DNA of 64,000 nucleotides from Wolfiporia cocos (taxonomy: Eukaryota > Basidiomycota > Agaricomycetes > Polyporales > Phaeolaceae): NCBI GenBank assembly GCA_029448655.1, contig JACCLO010000007.1:1364001-1428000 (forward strand). The letters are read 5' to 3'. Shown here piece by piece: positions 56,801 through 64,000 of this stretch; the first letter of the stretch is position 1; the number at the start of each line of letters is the position of its first letter. Position numbers and translations under genes: made by a program. Under the pieces are notes generated by a model. It was not told where the DNA came from and ran no database searches. It saw only the letters and a program-made list of their open reading frames with translations.

Positions 56801-59098
56801 TCCCACCGGCCGTTCGTGCCCCGTTTCATCTATCTGTTTCAGCACTGCCCCTGTGGCGAACTGAGATGCGTCTGTTTCGAGGATGAATGGTTTCTCCTTG
56901 TCTGGTGTTCCTAGTGCGGGCGCCGTCGTGAATGCCTGCTTCATGAAGTCGAACGCTTTCTGTTCTTTATCCGTCCACTGGAACCCCGTCCCTGTGACCG
57001 TTTTCGTGAGGTCTACCAGGGGGCGGGCGTGCGTTGAGTAGTGATCGATGAATTTTCAATAGAAGTTCACAAATCCTAGGAAGGATCTGACTTCCTTGAG
57101 ATTCCGGGGAGTCGGCCACTCCTTAATCCCGTTGAGTTTCGCTGGGTCCATCTGGATATTTCCTGGGGTGATGACTAGCCCCAGGAATTCGACTCTGTCG
57201 ACACCGAATGCGCATTTTTCGGGTTTCACAAAGAGGTGGTTATCCACCAATCTCTGGAGAACTCGCCGCTCTCGTTCTTTGTGCGTTTTCTCGTCTTCTG
57301 AGAAAATGAGGATGTCATCCATGTAGACGAGCACCCATCCTTCGAGGATTTCCTCCTTTAGGATTTCATTCATCATTGCTTGAAAAGTTCCTGGCGCATT
57401 GCATAATCCGAAAAACATAACCGTAGGTTCGTATAACCCTCGATTCGTTTTGAAGGCTGCCTTCCATTCGTCTCCTTCTTTGATTTGAACGTTGTTGTAT
57501 CCTGCTCTGAGGTCCATTTTCGTAAAGATTTTCGCTCCCTTCAGCTTTTCCAGGAGCTCTGAGATAAGCAGCAGGGGGTAGACATTTTTTATCGTCCATT
57601 CGTTCAGATATCGATAATCTTGACAGGGTTGTAGGCCGTTGTCTTTCTTTGGGACGAAAAAGAAGGATGACGCCATCGGGGATTTCGAAGGAACTATGAA
57701 TCCCTTAGCCAGATTTTCTATCAGAAATTCGTCCATTGCCTGTTGCTCTTTTGGTGATAGCGCGTAGACTTTGCAGTCCCTTGGCACGAAGTCGGGTTTT
57801 AATTCAATCGCGTGGTCCCATGGTCTTGATGGGGGGAACGCTGCCGCGGACTCCTTGCTGAACACCTTGGCGAAGTCCAATAGGTGTTTCGGGACCATCT
57901 CCTCAATTGTTCGTTCAGGTTCGGGGGTTTTCTGCGCGAATTCCTGGGATTTCGTCAATGCTTTTCTGACAGCATTGATGATTTGTATCTTTGTTCGGAA
58001 CTTTCTTCGCGTTTCCCCTTTCTTCCCTATGATCTTAGGGCCTTCTTTTGCGAAGCGTCAAATTGCTTCGTACTCGTCAGGAGTGTATAATCGTTGACTT
58101 GTTTCTTCTGGTTGGTCCGTGGATCCAAACCCTTTTTCTCCCCTTTCGGTTTCGTCTAGATCTTCAACTTTTACAATGTCGGGGGTTAAGTGTCGTTCGA
58201 ATATTACCTGGGCTATTCGCATGCCCGGGATAATTCTGTGTGCTTTGTCTGAATAGTTGAAGACAATGGCTCCTACATCTCCTCGGTAGTCTGAGTCTAT
58301 GACTCCGGCTTGCACTACCAGTCCATGTCTGAGGGTGTTGCCCGATCGTCCAGCCAACCTTCCGTATGATCCTTTTGGGATCTTCATTTTTACTCCTGTA
58401 GAGACTAATTTCCATCCTCCTGCAGGGATCTCGGTTTCTTCTGCGGCATAAAGGTCGTATCCCGCAGCTTCTTGAGTTCCTCGTGTCGGGACTTTTCCTT
58501 CTGGGGCGATTACCATTTCCACCGTATCCATTCGGATTGTGGTTTCTGGTTTTCTTTCCTCTGCTCCCAGTACTGATCGTATGTCAACCGTCTGGTCCTT
58601 CCAGTCGATTGTGGGGTTTTCGTCTTTCAGCCACCCATACCCTAGGATCATATTTTCCGTGCCGATCGATCCTACCAGGAATCGGACTTTCCGTGTCTTC
58701 TGGGTTTTTGGGTATCGTAGGAGTATAGCGGCTTCTCGATCTATTCGCCCGTCTTTGTTCTCTGTCCCGTCAACGTTCTTGACAATGATCGGGTTCTTCA
58801 AGGGTTGCGTGGGTACCCTATATTTTTCCACCACTCTGCTGTGGATCAGGTTCGACATTGCTCCTGAGTCGATTAATGCGTTGCATTTCACGGGTTTTGC
58901 CAGCATCATGATTACCGGGATGAAGAGGGATTGATTCTTCTCGAATGAGGTAATTACATGCGCTGCTTTCTCAGAGGGCAAGACCGTGGGCTTCCCTCCT
59001 AGGCAAAATCCTGTTCTTCTACGAGCTGCGCTAAGAGCTCGGGGTTCTTGGCTTTCAGGGCTCTGATCGCCGTGACTGCTCTGTTCGCAGTGATGTAT
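53846..59098 (-). pseudogene. Chromovirus pol: protease-dUTPase-RT-RNase H-integrase-chromodomain, four TGA stops
   Basis: One frame from 59098 to the stop at 53846 carries the whole polyprotein. Protease: ALIDSGAMSNL (Asp near 58870). dUTPase: all five motifs (AGYDLYAA 58442-58467, AGRSG, GVIDSDYRGDV near 58280-58306, RIAQVIF, RGEKGFGSTD near 58120-58150). [11 protein letters not shown] and [10 protein letters not shown] (57312-57329). RNase H: ETDASQFATG and IRSDHQNLTYW. Integrase: HDSIPAGH with CAIC, then ISDRGPQF and HPQTDGQTERMNQ, giving D, D, E. Chromodomain: about 55165-55010 (HQYFIKWKGYATADNSWEDE). In-frame TGA codons are at 58058, 57056, 56726 and 56093 (lowest base); conserved Arg is expected at these sites. 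The first 100 nt overlap gag in the -1 frame. Beyond the chromodomain the frame remains open for about 330 more codons. Inactive as written; otherwise intact. Confidence 0.95.
53901..54962 (-). CDS. Overlapping 3' frame of the chromovirus with two zinc knuckles
   Basis: This frame differs from pol and overlaps its C-terminal extension. From ATG 54962 (MSTTRHQLPRRTTTPGD) it encodes a helical region (WSALFDIAQDLTHVYSSYQ, ITEDLVRMEEQIRAQREGLEL), a TGA at 54609-54611 (again a possible CGA change), an Arg/Pro-rich stretch and, near the end, two zinc knuckles: CRQCGSANHWILDC (54051-54092, the C-X2-C-X4-H-X4-C spacing) and CQTCGLNQPGHRQNEC (53991-54038, wider spacing). Such knuckles bind nucleic acid in Gag proteins. 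Both this frame and pol are open over about 1 kb, and structured-looking segments alternate between them (pol frame: LILWNAIEYYFHCLLRLREP in the middle). It may be a second Gag-like accessory protein or part of one product made by frame switching. I do not recognise a described family. Confidence 0.55.
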
Positions 59099-60858
59099 TC
59101 AGTCTCTTCCTCAGAGACTTCTTCAATGTGAGCTTCTTGCTCGGCTTCTTCTTCTTCGGTTTTCCGAGTCGTTCGCCTAGGACGAACTGACTTTTTCGGT
59201 TTCTTTGGGCAGTCTCGCGACATATGCCCTGGCTGATGGCAAGTGAAACACTTGCCCTTCTTGATGTGATCATCCCTTTCCTGGGTGGTCATTCGATCTA
59301 CATCCATTGCGTTCGGATCTTTCAGTGCGGTTGTCTGTGGGCCACTAGTGCGTCTGCTATTCTGGTTCGGAGCTTGCCAAGCCTTTTTCTTGACAAACGG
59401 TTTATTGCGTTTCAAGAATATCTTGTACGTGTTTTCGTAATACGAGGCAGCAGACTGCCATTCGTCAATGGTCGCTGGTAGCGGCCGAACACCGATGATG
59501 TATCGGGTCGTGTGTTCCGGTAACCCTTTCTCGAAGAGGGTTATGAGTAGCGCATTTCCGTCTGCGCTGTATCGGTCGTACTGGGCTTTCCCGGCCAAGT
59601 TATTAAATTCGGTGATATAATCATCGATGTCCTTTCTATCCTGGGCTACGTCCAGGATCTTCTTCCGCGCTTTCTGTACTTCTTCGATGGCTCCGAAGGC
59701 TTTCTGGAAGTCCGCATCAAACTGTGCGAGACTAGGCGGGAAGAATCGTTTCGTCTGAGGGTTTGTGTAAACCCGGTGGTAGTTCTGTTTCCATTGGCCC
59801 GTTTTCCCCTTATTCGAAATATAAGAGAGGATAAAGATCACTCTCTGAACGTCGTTCTGGAATGACGTTTCATACATCGTAAACCAGGAACTGCACTGGT
59901 TTATGAAGTTCTGCATGTCGGATCGTTCCCCATCGAATATGTCGGGGGGATTGATCTTTATCATCGGGGGTCGGTAGTACGGGTTCGGCGCCGGAGGTTG
60001 AGGCTGCGGCGCATTCGGTGGTGGAGGTCCCCCTGGGGGTCCTCCTCCTCCCGGGTATCCTCCACCCGGGTTTCCTGGGTTCCCTCCGGGGTTCCCTGGG
60101 TTTCCTCCAGGGGTTCCTCCTCCGGGGTTCGTGGGAGTTCCTCCTCCGAGTCCTCCAGGAGGGGGGGCATTCCCTCCTCCGAGTCCGAAGTTTCCTCCCA
60201 GTCCTCCTCCGCTCGTATCTGCGGAGGTTCGTCCAAATAGGCCTGAAGGCCACGTTCCTGGGTTTGTCGTTCCCATTCCTCCACTTGGGCTAGTCCAAGA
60301 CGGATTTCCTCCGCTACCCATTCCGGGTGCGTTCTGTGGGGGGTTTCCAAAGAGGTTTGTTCCTCCAGCCATAGACCCAATCCCACTCTGCGCAAAAGCA
60401 GATATAAATCCTGGAGGGTCCGGTCCTCCGGTCTGGCTGTTATCTGTTCCTGTAAAGTTTCCAGGATTTCTCCCATCATCTCCGATGTGCTCAATTCCTG
60501 CCATTCCTGTGGCGCCCGAAGGCTGATTCGTATTTCCATTGGCATCGGAGGTTCTGTTGATGGTTTCAGTTTCGTTTTCGGTCAACGTCGCGGTTGACAT
60601 CGGAGGGATTTCTCCGAATCGTTCAAACGCTTCACGTGTTATTTCCCAAGCAGTCGTTCCTGCGGAGGGGTATACTTGTACCCACTTCGATGCCCTATCT
60701 TCTCTGGGGATGACAACAATTCCTCCGCGGTTACGGAAGGCTCCAATGGTGTCAGTCCACTTGTATCGGTTGAGTCTGTAGACTCCCTGAATGTCCTCGG
60801 GCAAGAGTTCAATCAGTCGTGCTGGGAATTCTGGTCCAAATATCATGTGCCCTTGCAC
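58999..60858 (-). CDS. Chromovirus gag
   Basis: A 619-codon frame starting at 60858 (MQGHMIFGPEFPARLIELLP), just 34 nt inside the 5' LTR. The first third is acidic or neutral, then a long Gly/Pro-rich array (PGGNPGNPGG type, about 60000-60180) precedes the capsid-like part: INPPDIFDGERSDMQNFINQC, FSYISNK-like segments, KKILDVAQDRKDIDDYITEFNNLAG and FEKGLPEHTTRYI, the Retrotrans_gag pattern. The nucleocapsid knuckle CFTCHQPGHMSRDC is at 59209-59250. An acidic tail ends at the TAG 58999-59001. Gag is intact, so virus-like particles could be made even though pol is broken. The Gly/Pro-rich array is unusual for Gag and resembles a flexible linker. Confidence 0.92.
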   Translation of the reverse strand: MQGHMIFGPEFPARLIELLPEDIQGVYRLNRYKWTDTIGAFRNRGGIVVIPREDRASKWVQVYPSAGTTAWEITREAFERFGEIPPMSTATLTENETETINRTSDANGNTNQPSGATGMAGIEHIGDDGRNPGNFTGTDNSQTGGPDPPGFISAFAQSGIGSMAGGTNLFGNPPQNAPGMGSGGNPSWTSPSGGMGTTNPGTWPSGLFGRTSADTSGGGLGGNFGLGGGNAPPPGGLGGGTPTNPGGGTPGGNPGNPGGNPGNPGGGYPGGGGPPGGPPPPNAPQPQPPAPNPYYRPPMIKINPPDIFDGERSDMQNFINQCSSWFTMYETSFQNDVQRVIFILSYISNKGKTGQWKQNYHRVYTNPQTKRFFPPSLAQFDADFQKAFGAIEEVQKARKKILDVAQDRKDIDDYITEFNNLAGKAQYDRYSADGNALLITLFEKGLPEHTTRYIIGVRPLPATIDEWQSAASYYENTYKIFLKRNKPFVKKKAWQAPNQNSRRTSGPQTTALKDPNAMDVDRMTTQERDDHIKKGKCFTCHQPGHMSRDCPKKPKKSVRPRRTTRKTEEEEAEQEAHIEEVSEEETEYITANRAVTAIRALKAKNPELLAQLVEEQDFA

Positions 60859-60880
60859 CGTGGTAGGTGAGGGAGTGATA

Positions 60881-60891
60881 AGCTCGACCTT
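60881..60891 (-). other. Chromovirus primer binding site, self-priming type
   Basis: One base inside the 5' LTR the element strand reads AAGGTCGAGCT. It is complementary to AGCTCGACCTT within the LTR (61217-61227), which begins 35 nt after the start of the TATA box (61255-61262). No match to a tRNA 3' end (TGG start) is present. This is the Tf1 layout, where the first 11 nt of the transcript fold back to prime reverse transcription. Confidence 0.8.
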
Positions 60892-60892
60892 C

Positions 60893-61603
60893 TGTTACGG
60901 GTCGAATACCCGTTCGTATATTCGAGTCGCGAATATAGATCGTTCTTCTGCACGTAGGCTTGTTGCCGTATGCAAGGCAAATACTCGTTAGATGCCTTCA
61001 AGTCCTAGGTGAAGTTCCTAGGATATCGTATAATATCCAATACGCGTTAGAGGATATAATCTGTTCAGGTGCGAGTCGAATAGAATATAAGACTCGCCTA
61101 AGTCCGAGAAGTCAGTGTGCACTTTGAGGACTTAGTCGTTCTGTTGCTCGAGCGAGAAATACTGAGCGTAGTTTCCTACGTTTGAGAACGAGTATAAGAC
61201 TTCTTGTTTGTACAACAAGGTCGAGCTGAAGAGCTTCGACAGTAAGTACATGAGTTTATATACTACGTTGGGTTTTAGGGGTCAAGTCCATCCCAGATGT
61301 CACCGCTACTATCTATGCTATAGTACCAAACGTTTGATAAGTACGGAGTGATATATCTGAAATGATAGATAGAAATGAAGATGGCAGTTGAACGCCATCT
61401 ATCAGCTGCGGGATGATGAAGATAAAACGGTGGCAGAGTTGGATCTGCCAAAAGTGAAACGCGCCCTACATGCTAGTACAACTGGGGATATGCCCAGCAG
61501 AGTCACGAGTAGCCAGGGGGGTTGGTTGCGCAACAAGTCCCTGTATTGTATTCGCCCGGTGGTGAGTTCTGTCGATATTCGAAAAATCAAAATAACCGTA
61601 ACA
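60893..61603 (-). repeat. 5' LTR of chromovirus with promoter
   Basis: 711 bp. The TATA box lies at 61255-61262 (minus strand TATATAAA), with a predicted transcript start near 61227. CACTC target duplication follows at 61604-61608. Confidence 0.95.
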
Positions 61604-61731
61604 CACTCGGCGCTGCGACCCTGCCTTTAGGGCGGGTCTTTAGTAGAATAGTTGTTGTGTCCTCATGTACTTAAGCTGCAACGTTCTGGGGCTTACTCCC
61701 CAGAACTGTTAATCTTGTTGTTGGGGCTAGT
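61604..61731. other. Spacer with hairpin
   Basis: A perfect 9-bp stem with a 6-base loop (GTTCTGGGG at 61683-61691, CCCCAGAAC at 61698-61706). Function unknown. Confidence 0.5.
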
Positions 61732-62270
61732 TGTTACGGTCCGTGCGATTTCGTATATCTTTGACGCCTCACTGGAGAGGAGGACTTAGCATTCAACCGC
61801 ATCGCTGTGCGTTTATTTCCAGGGTTCTCTGTTCAACCAGCGACCCTCGTTTCATGTATAACAACCCTAAACCCATAGTCCTGTAGTGTATCAGATTCTA
61901 GCTGATATCTTGTGTATAACCACAGAGCTTCTGCGTTTCAGCCACTGTTGCGCTCAACCGCAACGTTTCGGCTTATTTATCGTAGCGTACTAACCTTATG
62001 GACTTAGTGGTAGCAGTACCAAGGACACTATGACCCCGATTACAGAATCGTAGTATAAAAGACCTGCTGTAAATACTGGTCGAGTTCCTCAGCTCGACCT
62101 TGTTGAATTACAAGGATCTTATACTCGTTCTCAAAGGCTTGAAGCAAATAAAGCCTGCAGCTAGTATATCGACACTCAACTCTACGGAGTCCGACAAATA
62201 GTGCGCTATTCGACAATGCTGAGTAACTCGACTTAGTTATTTCAGCTGAACGGATATTCGATCCGTAACA
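61732..62270 (+). mobile_element. Solo LTR of a related but distinct family
   Basis: 539 bp from TGTTACGGTCCG to GATCCGTAACA. The ends and the CTCAGCTCGACCTTGTTG motif match the chromovirus LTR, but most of the rest differs and it is shorter. A TATA-like TAGTATAAAAG (about 62050) lies about 35 nt ahead of the AGCTCGACCTT motif. No target duplication is seen (CTAGT on the left, ACAAC on the right), so it may be a recombined or old copy. Confidence 0.8.
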
Positions 62271-63161
62271 ACAACATGAGTATCAAGCATCTCAAGAAAA
62301 GGAAAAGCGCACCGTACACGAGGTAGAAAAGCCCATATCACATATCGAGACCATGCATGGGGAGAACATGACCATGGGGCCCTGGGCATATGAGGATGTG
62401 GGTTGGAACAGCAATCTTAGGGAGCCTATGGCATATTTAAAGTCACTGTTGCTGGGCAGAGAAGCACATATATGTGCACGGAAAGAGGAGGAAACATGGT
62501 AGTCAGCGCACCAGGTATTAGGCAGTGGATGAGGAGTGCCCAAGGGAATGCAGCGGTGGGCGCTGTCCAGTGTTTTGTGCCTATCATGGCAGGCGTCGTA
62601 AGCTTAATGGAAGCAGGGTTAATCACGGATTAGTAGGGCATGTAGAGGGAGAAAAAATAGACATACTGCGCATGCAGGGAGCAAGCACGGCTGCAAATAA
62701 GATGGTAATGCGCGGCGCCAAGAGATTAGGAAGAGATGAGGGAGATTGTGTGGCAGAGGCATCATCTTAGGTATGCACGTGTGATAGACTAGATGTCGAG
62801 AGGATACCATATGGATTGGGGGAGGAGAGAGAAGGTTGAGTGTGTCGATAGTGATGAGAGCCGGCCTTTATGGACAAGATTCAAGAGCCACCCGAAAGTA
62901 TGACAGAAAGGTGTTTCTCGGCCAAGCAAGGGACTTGCTATTTTGGATGGGAGCCGCGTCATTCCCGGATGTCACCCCGCTGTGTGCCGATGCCTTCCTT
63001 TTTCAATGTGTTCAATGTTCAACATTTCAACATTATGCACCGGTGGCTGTGAATATAAATGACCTGTGGTATATGGGCTCATTTACTTACTATTGCTTTG
63101 CATGCTTTCTGAGGGGACCAGCCATGGCTATGCTCAAATACACAAACTATAAACAAGTCAA
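62271..63161. other. No gene recognised
   Basis: Open frames occur (for example 62836-63381, plus strand) but show no family features, and the longest one runs into a minisatellite. Probably decayed repeat sequence. Confidence 0.45.
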
Positions 63162-63440
63162 CTTGATCATGCCATTGACATCCCCATCCACATTGATCAT
63201 ATCAATATTCCCATCCTCATTGATCCTACAATTAATATTTCTGTCCTTATTAATCCTGCCAATAAAGCTCCTGTCCCCTTTAGTCCTGCAATTAAGATTT
63301 CTGTCCTCGTTGATCCCACAAACAAAATCTCCATCCTTGTTGATCCTGCAATTAATATGTCTGTCCTCTTTGATCCTGTAAATAATATTTCATTCCTTGT
63401 TTATCCTGTAAATAATGTTTCATTCCTTGTTTATCCTGCC
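63162..63440. repeat. Minisatellite, about 30-bp unit, roughly 9 imperfect copies
   Basis: The unit around TTGATCCTGCAATTAATATT recurs with changes. Read in one plus-strand frame it gives a 10-residue repeat of the type ISVLVDPANK, with no stop inside the array, but the frame has a stop just upstream. Confidence 0.8.
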
Positions 63441-64000
63441 ACTACCCTGCGCATAGTATCTGCTCATATCTACATATATCTACTGAGCTGGTATTTACAA
63501 TAGTTAACGGACTAGATATGAGCATTCGCATTTTGCCGATGGTCCTACATGTAGCACTACTCAAGCTCCTGAATATTTTTCCTTTCGCACTACCCTACAC
63601 ATGGTCTGCTGCACATCTACGTAGAGTTTCAATGCCACAGATGCATCTTTAGAGACACCGCAGATGCATCTGGGGCACTCTAAGTCATAGAAATTAGGTG
63701 CCCGTTAGTACCAAAATAAAGCATTGCAAGCCGGGAATTGAACCAGGAACCATGAGACCTTGGCGAAACAGCAGCTGAAACCACTCAGCTGAAGTGGTTA
63801 GTGAAAGGAAGGTCTTGTGCAAATATATATTCAGTAGTTGATATAACAACGGTTGTAAAAAAAATTTAACATCCTGCTCATATGTCAGTAAGCTCAAGTG
63901 TTCCTTGAACTCAAAATGTATCTCTTTATTAATGTATCCCACAACCCATATGTATCTGCAATGAGGTAAGGATGCTGTCATAAATTACCTACAGGGCAAT
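63441..64000. other. No gene recognised; short tRNA-like segment
   Basis: The region is AT-rich. Two stretches near 63460 and 63600 (CACTACCCTGCGCATAG-like and CACTACCCTACACATGG-like) look related, perhaps an old duplication. See the separate tRNA-like entry. Confidence 0.4.
63730..63795 (-). other. tRNA-like Pol III A/B boxes (possible SINE or dead tRNA)
   Basis: On the minus strand the B-box-like GGTTCAATTCC (63734-63744) lies about 36 nt after an A-box-like CAGCTGAGTGG (63781-63791), the normal tRNA spacing. I could not form an acceptor stem, so a functional tRNA is unlikely. A tRNA-derived SINE or relic is the better guess. Confidence 0.35.

Larger units (their letters stand above)
53135..61603 (-). 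mobile_element. Full-length Ty3/gypsy chromovirus (Tf1/sushi-like), 8469 bp
   Basis: Two 711-bp LTRs (53135-53845 and 60893-61603) differ at only three positions by eye, and CACTC flanks the element on both sides (53130-53134, 61604-61608), so insertion was recent and complete. In element orientation (minus strand) the order is 5' LTR, self-primer site, gag, then protease, dUTPase, reverse transcriptase, RNase H, integrase and chromodomain, then an overlapping 3' zinc-knuckle frame up to the 3' LTR. The integrase after RT and the chromodomain place it among chromoviruses. Four in-frame TGA codons make pol inactive unless suppressed. Two solo LTRs of the family in the window show past activity. 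Confidence 0.96.

Noticed and set aside
56093..58060. Four TGA codons in pol read as recoding (selenocysteine or Trp)
   Set aside because: Conserved Arg, not Cys or Trp, is expected at these positions, nuclear genes nearby use TGA as a normal stop (TFIIS, SUMO), and CGA-to-TGA explains all four.
63162..63440. CRISPR-like array
   Set aside because: No constant repeat with unique spacers; it is a contiguous imperfect tandem repeat in a eukaryote.

Overview
The window is nuclear DNA of a filamentous basidiomycete, probably an agaricomycete of the polypore type. Genes are split by many short introns (about 41-60 nt, GT-AG with at least two GC-AG), and the gene set (STE24, TFIIS, PRP46, ATG22, SUMO, SPC1, F-box/LRR, a basidiomycete-type kinase) is fungal. 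The retroelements are a Tf1/sushi-like chromovirus and Ty1/copia. The species assignment is inference.

Layout. 1-20 kb: three Argonaute loci lie between housekeeping genes. They are an intact PIWI end cut by the window edge (1-1572, +), a complete paralogue that has lost all three catalytic residues (9600-12860, -), and a collapsed pseudogene (18324-19809, -). Between them are a frameshifted hypothetical gene, STE24, TFIIS and PRP46. 20-25.5 kb: a tandem duplication of an HxxxD acyltransferase gene that carried along the promoter of the next gene. 25.5-44 kb: a normal gene-rich stretch with a mitochondrial carrier, ATG22, SUMO (six very short exons), an MFS transporter, an F-box protein, a rhodanese-like protein, a single-pass membrane protein, a LINE fragment, a protein kinase and SPC1 (four short exons). 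SUMO and SPC1 are too finely split to show as long reading frames and were assembled here by splicing.

44.9-62.3 kb is a nested transposon island. It holds a Tc1/mariner pseudogene, a Ty1/copia element broken by a hAT-like MITE and a solo LTR, two solo LTRs of the chromovirus family (one sitting in the arm of a foldback element), and a complete 8.47-kb Ty3/gypsy chromovirus (53135-61603, minus orientation) with matching 5-bp target duplications. The chromovirus has gag, then in the -1 frame a protease-dUTPase-RT-RNase H-integrase-chromodomain polyprotein, plus an overlapping 3' frame with two zinc knuckles. It has the hallmarks of Tf1-type self-priming. Four TGA stops interrupt pol, and all are explained by CpG transitions. 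62.3-64 kb has no recognisable gene, only a minisatellite and a tRNA-like Pol III box pair.

How the parts relate: the Argonaute family would be expected to silence such transposons. Here one of its members appears to have become a non-slicing binding protein, and the neighbouring transposon island carries the CpG-decay signature expected of methylated, silenced DNA. That functional link is inference.
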